Assembly (NCBI RefSeq): GCF_021531315.1
Contig: NZ_JAFBIQ010000003.1
Location: 62,001 to 126,000 of the forward strand
DNA length: 64,000 nucleotides
From: Oscillibacter valericigenes
GTDB taxonomy: Bacteria; Bacillota; Clostridia; Oscillospirales; Oscillospiraceae
Direction: 5' to 3'
Below the pieces are notes generated by a model, which did not search any database, was not told the DNA's origin, and worked only from the letters and a program-made list of their open reading frames with translations. A program made the position numbers and the translations under genes. Positions 26,192 to 32,862 of this stretch are shown here, in pieces. Position 1 is the first letter of the stretch; each line of letters opens with the position of its first letter.

Positions 26192-26506
26192 TCAGGCATT
26201 TTTGCCGCTCTCGCGTTTTTCCTTCATGCGATCGAGAACGATCTTGTAACCGTCCGCGCCGTAGCTGATGCACTTGTTGACGCGGGTGATGGTGGCGGAG
26301 GACACGCCGATCTCCTTGGAGATCTGGGCGAAGGTGTTGCCGGCCTCGAGCATTTCGGCAACCTGAAGCCGCTGCGTCATGGACTGGATCTCGCTGAAGG
26401 TGCAGAGGTCGTCGAAGAAGCGGTAGCACTCCTCAAGATCCTTGAGCGAGAGAATGGCTTCAAACAGATGGTCGGTCTCCTCAGACTTCATCTTGCTTCC
26501 GTACAT
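26192..26506 (-). CDS. yerC: TrpR-related protein YerC/YecD
   Basis: A 104-residue helical protein of the YerC/YecD family, which shares the TrpR-type DNA-binding fold. The helix-turn-helix is AGNTFAQISKEIGVSSATITRVNKCI (residues about 54-80), preceded by the dimerisation helices with EIQSMTQRLQVAEML. The regulated genes and ligand of this family are not well established. It lies 49 bases downstream of folT in the same operon, before a terminator. Confidence 0.9.
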   Translation of the reverse strand: MYGSKMKSEETDHLFEAILSLKDLEECYRFFDDLCTFSEIQSMTQRLQVAEMLEAGNTFAQISKEIGVSSATITRVNKCISYGADGYKIVLDRMKEKRESGKNA

Positions 26507-26555
26507 AACAGGTCCTCCTTACAGATAAAATTTGGGGCGGACGAGGGAAAAACGA

Positions 26556-27197
26556 TCAGGCCCTCTGCGCGGAGCGCAGCGAACGCTTGAGCATATCGAG
26601 CACCGGCGGGGTGACGAAGGCCATGGCGACCGCGGTGACCATGCCGGAGACGATGCGGATGCCGACCTTGCCGAAAACATAGGCATAGGTGTAGTAGCCG
26701 TAGATCACACTGTCGAGATAGATCGCGCCGGTGTTGAGCGCGGTGACGATGAGCGCAGTGACGACCAGGACGCCGACGAGCTGCCTGCGCGAGAGCTCAT
26801 AGCCGCAGCGCTTGGCGTAGAGGCCGATGAGCAGGCCGCGCACGGCGGGCGGGATGATCCACAGCAGGGTGGTCGCGGTGACGCCGTAGGTCATCAGCTG
26901 GCCGAGGAAGGCGCCGACAAGGCCGACCATCAGTCCGCCGCCGGGGCCGTAGAGCAGGGCGCCGACGATGATGGGCAGCGCGGAGACGGAGATGTTGATC
27001 CAGCCGAGGCGGATCGTGCCGACGGTGTTGAGCACGACATAGACGGCGACCATCATGGCGATGACCACCAGCTTGCGGGTGGACATGGAGCCATAGTGGT
27101 TGACGATGATGAGAGCGGCGAGCAGCCCGACAAAGCAGGCGGCCATGCACAGAACGATAGCGGTGGGTGACATAGACATGAGAGTTTTCCTCCTCAA
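26556..27197 (-). CDS. folT: Folate ECF transporter S component FolT
   Basis: A 213-residue membrane protein with about six transmembrane helices. The S-component motif RLGWINISVSALPIIVGALL then YGPGGGLMVGLVGAFLGQL (about residues 62-101) matches folate-type ECF substrate-binding subunits. It would capture folate and pair with a shared ECF energising module encoded elsewhere. A convincing THF riboswitch directly upstream supports the substrate. The first ATG (27197) follows TTTTGAGGAGGAAAACTCTC; a start a few codons later is possible. Confidence 0.9.
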   Translation of the reverse strand: MRRKTLMSMSPTAIVLCMAACFVGLLAALIIVNHYGSMSTRKLVVIAMMVAVYVVLNTVGTIRLGWINISVSALPIIVGALLYGPGGGLMVGLVGAFLGQLMTYGVTATTLLWIIPPAVRGLLIGLYAKRCGYELSRRQLVGVLVVTALIVTALNTGAIYLDSVIYGYYTYAYVFGKVGIRIVSGMVTAVAMAFVTPPVLDMLKRSLRSAQRA

Positions 27198-27327
27198 AAT
27201 AATGAGCTTCCGCCGCGGGCGTTCATTATCCCGCGCGGAGCGTGGCAGCTCGGAGAGGGCACAGCTTACCCCCCTCTCCTTACGGCAGAAGCCACGCGGA
27301 AAAGAGCTCTCAGGTCTTTTACCGGAG
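27198..27327 (-). promoter_or_regulatory. Expression platform between the THF aptamer and folT
   Basis: This stretch contains nested stems: GCGTGGC (27291-27297 region) with GCCACGC, enclosing GGAGAGGG with CCCTCTCC, followed by TAATGA/TCATTA immediately before the GAGGAGG ribosome-binding site. The last stem could hide the translation start region. Alternative pairings controlled by the aptamer are likely but cannot be computed here. Confidence 0.55.
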
Positions 27328-27447
27328 TGGCAAGCGGAATGCGAAAGTCACACTGCAAACCTGCGGTTTTTCGTCCGGCGGTCAACTTCCCGTTCCACCG
27401 GCACTGCACGCCCATCGGGCGCAAACACATGACTTTCTACTCTGCCA
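27328..27447 (-). ncRNA. Tetrahydrofolate (THF) riboswitch aptamer, folT leader
   Basis: On the minus strand the RNA begins GGCAGAGUAG and ends CGCAUUCCGCUUGCC, close to the THF riboswitch ends (GG-AGAGUAG and UGCAUCCGCUCC). P1 is GGCA/UGCC. Directly inside, GAAAGUCA pairs with UGACUUUC as P2, followed by an internal arm with GCGCCC-gau-GGGCGU and CCGG pairing. One extra U in the 3' GCAUUCCGC is a deviation. It precedes folT, the best-known gene under this riboswitch. Confidence 0.82.
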
Positions 27448-27450
27448 ACA

Positions 27451-27476
27451 TATTTTTGCGCAAAAGCGCAAAAATA
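27451..27476 (-). repeat. Inverted repeat at the 5' end of the folT transcript
   Basis: A perfect 11-bp inverted repeat, TATTTTTGCGC-aaaa-GCGCAAAAATA, located between the predicted transcription start and the aptamer. It could be a 5' stabilising hairpin or an operator. No T-run follows on the minus strand beyond the stem itself. Confidence 0.6.
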
Positions 27477-27483
27477 CATATAT

Positions 27484-27512
27484 AGGATAGCAAACTCTCC
27501 GTCCGTCGTCAA
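27484..27512 (-). promoter_or_regulatory. folT promoter
   Basis: On the minus strand: TTGACG (27507-27512), a 17-base spacer and TATCCT (27484-27489), pointing into the riboswitch. The -10 box and the preceding TTTGC are the same as in the divergent glyA promoter. Confidence 0.75.
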
Positions 27513-27615
27513 GCGATTTCGCACAGGAAAGTGCGGTTTTTTCACGAAGCTTCTTTTTTTAGGCGGGAGTGCGTTTATTTCTTACAAAACACGCGGGCTC
27601 AAGGGCGCTTTAGCC

Positions 27616-27645
27616 TTGACAGTGCGGCGCTTTTTTTGCTATCCT
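27616..27645 (+). promoter_or_regulatory. glyA promoter
   Basis: TTGACA (27616-27621), an 18-base spacer and TATCCT (27640-27645). A leader of about 85 bases with a GGAGC/GCTCC hairpin precedes an AGAGGAGG ribosome-binding site. Divergent from the folT promoter about 100 bases away. With the folT elements it accounts for the gene-free stretch 27198-27735. Confidence 0.78.
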
Positions 27646-27735
27646 ACGAGATAGGGTAATTGCCGGGAGCGGGGAGCGCCTGCTCCGGCTGCAAAAAACA
27701 TTTCCGATCATTATTAAAGAGGAGGAACTTTCATC

Positions 27736-29025
27736 ATGATCAAGGAAACCATGGCTTTTCTGTCCCAGTACGACCCCGAGGTCGGCGCGACCATCGAGAA
27801 CGAGTATCACCGCGAGCAGCGCAACATCGAGCTGATCGCCTCGGAGAACATCGTCTCCCCCGCCGTGATGATGGCGATGGGCACCTGCCTGACCAACAAG
27901 TACGCCGAGGGCTATCCCGGCAAGCGCTATTACGGCGGCTGCTACTGCGTCGACGAGACTGAGGAGATCGCCCGTCAGCGTGCCTGCAAGCTCTTCGGCG
28001 CTGAGCACGCGAATGTCCAGCCCCACTCCGGCGCTTCCGCCAACCTCGCCGCGTTCAAGGCTCTGCTCCAGCCCGGCGACACCTACATGGGCATGAACCT
28101 CGCCCACGGCGGCCACCTGTCTCACGGCAGCCCCGTCAACATCTCCGGCCAGTACTTCCATCAGGTTCCCTACTCCCTCAACGACGAGACCGAGCAGATC
28201 GACTACGACGAGCTCTACCGCATCGCGCAGGAGTGCAAGCCCAAGATGATCCTCGCGGGCGCTTCCGCCTATCCCCGCAAGATCGACTTCGCCAAGTTCC
28301 GTGAGATCGCCGATTCCGTCGGCGCGTACTTCATGGTCGATATGGCGCACATCGCCGGCCTCGTCGCCGCGGGCGTACACATGAGCCCCGTGCCCTATGC
28401 CGATGTTGTCACCTCCACCACCCACAAGACCCTCCGCGGCCCCCGCGGCGGCCTGATCCTCTGCAAGAACGAGATCACCAAGAAGAACATCGAGACCGGC
28501 GAGATGGAGACCATCAACCTCGCCAAGAAGATCGACTCCGCCGTGTTCCCCGGCACGCAGGGCGGTCCGCTCGAGCACATCATCGCCGCCAAGGCCATCT
28601 GCTTCGGCGAGGCGCTCAAGCCCGAGTTCAAGGCCTACGGCGAGCAGGTCGTGAAGAACGCCGCCGTTCTCGCGGACGGCCTCATGAAGGAAGGCTTCCG
28701 TCTCGTCTCCGGCGGCACGGACAACCACCTCATGCTCGTTGATGTGCGCAACTTCAACATCACTGGCAAGGAGATCGAGCATCGCCTTGACGAGTGCTTC
28801 ATCACCGTCAACAAGAACGCCATCCCCAACGACCCCGAGAAGCCCTTTGTCACCTCCGGCATCCGCGTCGGCACCCCCGCCGCCACCACCCGCGGCCTGA
28901 AGGAAGAGGACATGAAGGAGATCGCCCGCATCATGGGCATGGTCGCCCGCGACTTCGAGGGCAACAAGGCCAAGGCGCAGGAGGCTGTCGTCGCCCTGAC
29001 CAAGAAGTATCCCATCTACGAGTAA
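27736..29025 (+). CDS. glyA: Serine hydroxymethyltransferase
   Basis: A 429-residue PLP enzyme interconverting serine plus THF with glycine plus 5,10-methylene-THF, the main entry to one-carbon metabolism. The PLP-lysine motif is [16 protein letters not shown] (about residues 217-232), and [15 protein letters not shown] and the N-terminal [10 protein letters not shown] are typical. The coding sequence uses C-ending codons more heavily than its neighbours, a sign of high expression. It has its own promoter and terminator and diverges from the folate importer. Confidence 0.97.
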   Translation: MIKETMAFLSQYDPEVGATIENEYHREQRNIELIASENIVSPAVMMAMGTCLTNKYAEGYPGKRYYGGCYCVDETEEIARQRACKLFGAEHANVQPHSGASANLAAFKALLQPGDTYMGMNLAHGGHLSHGSPVNISGQYFHQVPYSLNDETEQIDYDELYRIAQECKPKMILAGASAYPRKIDFAKFREIADSVGAYFMVDMAHIAGLVAAGVHMSPVPYADVVTSTTHKTLRGPRGGLILCKNEITKKNIETGEMETINLAKKIDSAVFPGTQGGPLEHIIAAKAICFGEALKPEFKAYGEQVVKNAAVLADGLMKEGFRLVSGGTDNHLMLVDVRNFNITGKEIEHRLDECFITVNKNAIPNDPEKPFVTSGIRVGTPAATTRGLKEEDMKEIARIMGMVARDFEGNKAKAQEAVVALTKKYPIYE

Positions 29026-29048
29026 GCCGAGAATAAGTGAAAACAGCG

Positions 29049-29075
29049 GAAGCGGTCCCGAAACGGGACCGCTTC
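29049..29075. terminator. Bidirectional terminator between glyA and spoIIP
   Basis: A perfect 12-bp stem, GAAGCGGTCCCG / CGGGACCGCTTC, with an AAA loop, followed by TTTTCT on the plus strand. It lies 23 bases after glyA and ends five bases before the convergent spoIIP stop. Confidence 0.88.
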
Positions 29076-29079
29076 TTTT

Positions 29080-30249
29080 CTATTGCGTCAGCACCGTTTC
29101 GGCAAAGCCCGCGGCGAACAGCCGCGCGGCGGCGAGTGCCTCGTCAAGCGAGTTGCCCGCCGTGCCGACCTCGACGAGCAGCGCGCCGGGGCTGACCTGC
29201 TGGTTGTAGCGCGAATTGCGCACGGTGATCGGGCGCATGAGCGTGGGATAGCTTGCGTACAGCGTTTCCTGCACGGCGCAGGCGAGCTTGAGATTTTCGC
29301 GCCAGTCGGGGTGCTCCAGCCCGCCGCCGGACGAGCCGATGACGAATTCAAGCTGGGCGGTATCCGACGCCTCGGCGCACAGGAGCTTATATTCCCTGCC
29401 GCTGCTGTCGGCCACCGCGTCGCGGTGGACATCCAAAATGTAGACGAGCGATGGATAGTCGGCGCGGTATTTCTCGACGGCGGCGAGCGAGCGGTTGTAG
29501 GCGCCGGAGTAGTTGGGGTAGTCGTAGAGCTCGCGGTCATGGAGCACCGTGAGGCCCGCCTCGGTCAGCGCGCGGGCAATCTCGTCGCCGACGCGGATCA
29601 TGTTCTTTTCCATATCGAGCGTGCGGTGGTCGTCGCTCGCCTCGTACTCCTCCCCCGCCGGCATGGTATAGGCCTCGGTGCCGTGGGTGTGGACGATGAG
29701 CACCTGCGGGCCGTCGGCGGGGCATTTCGCAGCGGGGCTGCCGCCGAGCTGCGCGGCGTCGAGAGTACACTTCGAGCCGTTGTTGATATAGACATTGCCA
29801 AGGCGCGTGTAGCCCGACGGATCGCCGACGCGGAGCGTGCGCGACGGCACGCCGTTGTCCGCGCCGTGCGGCGCGTCCTTCCCTGCCTGCGCCTCGGAGA
29901 GCGTGGTACCCTCATGGTCCTCGGCGTCGGGCTTTGTTTCGTCGGGCGGGAGCTGCAATTCGCTCGACCAGACCTCCATCACCTCGCCGCGCGCGTCGGC
30001 GAGCAGCGGCGTCAGGCTCAGAGCGAGCGCCGCGCCGAAGGAGAGATCGTCTGAGGTCTCGCTGCCCATCTCGCAGCGCAGCAGGGCGAGCGGCAGCTCC
30101 GCCTCCCGCCGCAGCCGCGCGGCGGCATCAGTGAAGCTCTGTGCTGTGGCGGCCACGCCGACCGTCCAGAGCGTCAGCGCCGCGAGCGCCGCGGCGAGCA
30201 GCGGCCGCAAGGCCGCGCGAAGTCTTCTTTTTCCCGTTGTCTTTCGCAT
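29080..30249 (-). CDS. spoIIP: Stage II sporulation protein P (SpoIIP)
   Basis: A 389-residue membrane-anchored peptidoglycan amidase/endopeptidase of the DMP engulfment complex. It has a basic N-terminus, one transmembrane helix (about residues 13-33), a spacer, then the SpoIIP domain with VLIVHTHGTEAY (zinc His), SLVYILDVHRDA and LLVEVGTAGNSLDEALAAA. The ATG at 30249 is preferred because AGGTG lies six bases upstream; the GTG at 30258 overlaps that site. A sigma-E-like promoter precedes it. The gene is evidence for endospore formation. Confidence 0.93.
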   Translation of the reverse strand: MRKTTGKRRLRAALRPLLAAALAALTLWTVGVAATAQSFTDAAARLRREAELPLALLRCEMGSETSDDLSFGAALALSLTPLLADARGEVMEVWSSELQLPPDETKPDAEDHEGTTLSEAQAGKDAPHGADNGVPSRTLRVGDPSGYTRLGNVYINNGSKCTLDAAQLGGSPAAKCPADGPQVLIVHTHGTEAYTMPAGEEYEASDDHRTLDMEKNMIRVGDEIARALTEAGLTVLHDRELYDYPNYSGAYNRSLAAVEKYRADYPSLVYILDVHRDAVADSSGREYKLLCAEASDTAQLEFVIGSSGGGLEHPDWRENLKLACAVQETLYASYPTLMRPITVRNSRYNQQVSPGALLVEVGTAGNSLDEALAAARLFAAGFAETVLTQ

Positions 30250-30267
30250 GATCGTCACCTCAGGACA

Positions 30268-30296
30268 AACCTATGCAGGCGGGAAAAGGGATATTC
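30268..30296 (-). promoter_or_regulatory. Candidate sigma-E promoter of spoIIP
   Basis: On the minus strand: GAATATC (30290-30296), a 14-base spacer, CATAGGTT (30268-30275), close to the sigma-E consensus (ATA-type -35 and CATA-type -10). B. subtilis spoIIP is sigma-E dependent. Confidence 0.55.
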
Positions 30297-30331
30297 CACA
30301 CAAAAATATTTGAAAAAGGTGCGCAAAGGGC

Positions 30332-30359
30332 TTGACTTCACGCGCTTTTCTTGTATAAT
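30332..30359 (+). promoter_or_regulatory. rpsF operon promoter
   Basis: TTGACT (30332-30337), a 16-base spacer, TATAAT (30354-30359). Confidence 0.82.
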
Positions 30360-30365
30360 AGTAGG

Positions 30366-30440
30366 GCTTATGGTTTTGCCGTAGGCATATCCTTGCTCAC
30401 ACCGAGGCGTGTGGGCCATCAGTCCAAAAGGAGGTGCAAG
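30366..30440 (+). promoter_or_regulatory. rpsF leader, candidate S6:S18 binding hairpin
   Basis: The leader contains the hairpin ACAC-cgaggc-GTGT (about 30400-30413) with a CCGAG element. Leaders of rpsF operons in many bacteria carry a CCG-bearing hairpin bound by the S6:S18 complex as feedback control. The match is by eye and short. Confidence 0.45.
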
Positions 30441-30443
30441 AAA

Positions 30444-30740
30444 TTGGCTAAGATTTCCGCTAACTATGAGGTCGTTTTCATCATCGACCCCGCACAGGGT
30501 GAGGAAGGCGTTGCCGCGCTGACCGAGAAGTTCAAGACCCTGGTGGAGCAGAACAGCTCCGCGATGGAAGTGGAGGAGTGGGGCAAGCGCAAGCTCGCCT
30601 ACGCGATCAACTACATTACCGAAGGCTACTATGTGTTGATCTCCTTCACCAGCGCGCCCGAGTTCCCCAAGGAGCTGGACCGTATCCTTCGCATTACCGA
30701 CGGCGTGATCCGTTCCATGATCGTCTGCAAGGACGAGTAA
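30444..30740 (+). CDS. rpsF: Ribosomal protein bS6
   Basis: A 98-residue small-subunit protein with the bS6 pattern (YEVVFIIDPAQGEE, EEWGKRKLAYAINYITEGYYVLISF, LDRILRITDGVIRSMIV). It pairs with S18 on the 30S platform. The start is the TTG at 30444, eight bases after AGGAGGTG; upstream in-frame codons cross the leader and promoter. It is the first gene of rpsF-ssb-rpsR. Confidence 0.96.
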   Translation: MAKISANYEVVFIIDPAQGEEGVAALTEKFKTLVEQNSSAMEVEEWGKRKLAYAINYITEGYYVLISFTSAPEFPKELDRILRITDGVIRSMIVCKDE

Positions 30741-30752
30741 GGAGGGAAGACC

Positions 30753-31196
30753 ATGTCACTCAACCGTGTCGTTATCATGGGCCGTCTGACCCGTGACCCC
30801 GAGCTGCGCCGCACGCAGAGCGGGACGGCCGTAACTTCCTTCTCCCTCGCTGTGGACCGCGACTTCAAGAGCCGCGAGAACGGCGAGAAGGCGACAGACT
30901 TCATCGATGTCGTCGCCTGGCGCCAGACCGCCGAATTTGTCTGCCAGTACTTCTCCAAGGGCCGCATGGCCGTGGTTGAGGGCCGGCTGCAGATCCGCGA
31001 CTGGAAGGATAAGGACGGCAACAACCGCCGCAGCGCGGAGGTGGTTGCCGACAATGTGTATTTCGGCGACAGCAAGCGCGACGGAGCCTCCGGCGGCGAT
31101 TCCGCCCCGGCCTACGGCTCTCCCGCTTCCACCTACTCCGCCCCCGCGGGCGGCGGCTTCGCCGAAATCGAAGAGGACGGGGAGCTCCCGTTCTGA
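30753..31196 (+). CDS. ssb: Single-stranded DNA-binding protein
   Basis: A 147-residue SSB. The OB fold spans about residues 1-110 ([41 protein letters not shown]), followed by a short Gly/Ser/Ala-rich linker and the acidic tip EEDGELPF that binds partner proteins. It protects ssDNA in replication and repair. It lies between rpsF and rpsR, the usual Firmicute operon, and its ATG follows GGAGGGAAGACC. Confidence 0.97.
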   Translation: MSLNRVVIMGRLTRDPELRRTQSGTAVTSFSLAVDRDFKSRENGEKATDFIDVVAWRQTAEFVCQYFSKGRMAVVEGRLQIRDWKDKDGNNRRSAEVVADNVYFGDSKRDGASGGDSAPAYGSPASTYSAPAGGGFAEIEEDGELPF

Positions 31197-31222
31197 CAAA
31201 ATCTATAAAGGAGGATACTTCC

Positions 31223-31483
31223 ATGGCTATGGAACGCGAAAACAAGGCCCCTCGCGCCGGTGCTCCCGCGAATCGCAAGCGCCGCAAGGTTTGCCAGTTC
31301 TGCGTTGACAAGTGCGAATATATCGACTACAAGGATGCCGCCAAGCTGCGCCGCTTCATCTCCGAGCGCTCCAAGATCCTGCCCCGCAGGACCACCGGCA
31401 CCTGTGCCATGCATCAGCGCCAGCTGACCGAGGCGATCAAGCGCGCCCGTCAGATCGCTCTGCTGCCCTTCGTCACCGAGTAA
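31223..31483 (+). CDS. rpsR: Ribosomal protein bS18
   Basis: An 86-residue bS18. The cysteine set (CQFC..C in [16 protein letters not shown] and the Cys in [10 protein letters not shown]) indicates the zinc-binding form. The core [20 protein letters not shown] is conserved. It binds the 30S platform with S6. The ATG follows AAAGGAGG. It is the last gene before a strong terminator. Confidence 0.97.
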   Translation: MAMERENKAPRAGAPANRKRRKVCQFCVDKCEYIDYKDAAKLRRFISERSKILPRRTTGTCAMHQRQLTEAIKRARQIALLPFVTE

Positions 31484-31493
31484 CTGCAAAGAG

Positions 31494-31523
31494 AAAAGAG
31501 ACACGCAATTGCGTGTCTCTTTT
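31494..31523 (+). terminator. Terminator of rpsF-ssb-rpsR
   Basis: A perfect 15-bp palindrome (AAAAGAGACACGCAA and its complement) followed by further T residues, starting 11 bases after the rpsR stop. Confidence 0.93.
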
Positions 31524-31566
31524 TTTGTGCGGTGGGCGGGATTTTTCGTCCCTTTTGCACAGATGG

Positions 31567-31595
31567 TTGCGGGAAACGGGAACTTATGCTATACT
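31567..31595 (+). promoter_or_regulatory. Promoter of the zinc-ribbon lipoprotein gene
   Basis: TTGCGG (31567-31572), a 17-base spacer, TATACT (31590-31595). The leader of about 95 bases ends in GGGAGGTG. Confidence 0.7.
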
Positions 31596-31697
31596 GTAAA
31601 AAGAAACTGTACTGCGCTGCATCACGAAAGCGGATGCGGGGCTATGCGCGGCCCGCGGCGGAACACTTTGATAGAGACAGAGCACAGGGAGGTGCGT

Positions 31698-32747
31698 ATG
31701 AAGAATCGGCTTTTGACAGGAGGTGTGATACTGATGATGATACTTTGGGGAATGACGGGCTGTGGCAGCCGGAAGGAGCCGACGCCGGACGGCGATTCGC
31801 AGAACCAGATGCTGGACGGCCCCGGCATGGTGTATACGCCGGAGGACCAGACGCCCTTCGCGGGCACATGGCGGGACGCGGACAGCATCGTCGTGCTGGA
31901 GATCGAGGGGCAGGGCGCCTACGAGCGTTCCCGCATAAAGGCGTCAGCCGGAGGGGAGCCGGCCTTTGAGGCGGAGATTTGGGTCCATGCTGCCGGAAAT
32001 GTCAGGCTGACGCAGGACCACAAGGAGATTCCGCCGCCTGAGCCGTTTCGCACGCTGACCTTCAACACCGCCGCCAACGCCTTTGTGGCCTACCTCGCCA
32101 GCGAGGAGATCCTCCTGCTGAAAAAGGAGAAGAAAGACGGCGCTCTGGAGGATTCCTTCAAGCTGTCCGGGGCGCCGAACCCGAACGGGGACTATGTGCG
32201 GGACGGCGACGGAATGTTTTACACACCGGAAAATCAGGCTCCCTTCGCGGGGACATGGCAGAGCCGGGACGGCAGCATCGTCATGAAGGTCGAGCGCAGC
32301 GGGGGCCCCGATAAAAAGTCCCAAATGCGCCTGTTGGTCAACGGCGAAACGGACTTTGAGGCCGAGATGTGGGTGTATTCCACCGGTCATGTGGAGCTCT
32401 CGCGCGGGAAGGAGAAACTTTCGATCTCAGGGACATTTTGTGATCTGCGCTTCAGCACCGTCGAGAACGCCTTTTACGGCTATCTCACCGGCAATCGGGG
32501 GACGATCTGGCTGACGAAGGACGGCGCGGAGTGCGGCGAGAAGGATGTGATCCACGCCGAGCAGCCCCGACAGCCTGAACAGTCGACGGAGGCGTGGGTC
32601 TGCCTCGGCTGCAAAACGGAAAACACGGGGAAATTCTGCACCGAATGCGGCGCTCTGCGCCCCGCGGCTTGTGGGAAGTGCGGCTGGCAGCCTGCGGACG
32701 GGAAGCTCTCCATATACTGCCCGGAGTGCGGCAGCCGCCTCAAGTGA
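31698..32747 (+). CDS. Secreted lipoprotein with duplicated domain and C-terminal zinc ribbons
   Basis: A 349-residue protein of unknown function. A lipoprotein signal peptide is clear: a basic start, a hydrophobic stretch, then lipobox MTGC with Cys22. Two copies of a domain of about 105 residues follow; they open GMVYTPEDQTPFAGTW and GMFYTPENQAPFAGTW and each contain FEAE(I/M)WV and a late NAF-x-x-YL. The C-terminus has a zinc-ribbon pair: CLGC..CTEC and CGKC..CPEC. Zinc ribbons are usually cytosolic, so this is unusual. The ATG at 31698 follows GGGAGGTG. It is a single-gene unit. Confidence 0.8.
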   Translation: MKNRLLTGGVILMMILWGMTGCGSRKEPTPDGDSQNQMLDGPGMVYTPEDQTPFAGTWRDADSIVVLEIEGQGAYERSRIKASAGGEPAFEAEIWVHAAGNVRLTQDHKEIPPPEPFRTLTFNTAANAFVAYLASEEILLLKKEKKDGALEDSFKLSGAPNPNGDYVRDGDGMFYTPENQAPFAGTWQSRDGSIVMKVERSGGPDKKSQMRLLVNGETDFEAEMWVYSTGHVELSRGKEKLSISGTFCDLRFSTVENAFYGYLTGNRGTIWLTKDGAECGEKDVIHAEQPRQPEQSTEAWVCLGCKTENTGKFCTECGALRPAACGKCGWQPADGKLSIYCPECGSRLK

Positions 32748-32796
32748 GCCGCGCCGGTGAAAGAGAGAACGCCCCGCCTGCACAACAGAGTGAGAA

Positions 32797-32825
32797 GAGC
32801 CGAGCGGCCAAGCCGCTCGGCTCTT
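32797..32825 (+). terminator. Terminator of the lipoprotein gene
   Basis: A perfect 13-bp stem, AGAGCCGAGCGGC / GCCGCTCGGCTCT, with a CAA loop, followed by TTCTG. It may also serve the convergent BlaR-like gene, which ends at 32863. Confidence 0.85.
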
Positions 32826-32862
32826 TCTGCTGTTTCAAAAGTCCGCTGTCCTGTGCGCGCCC

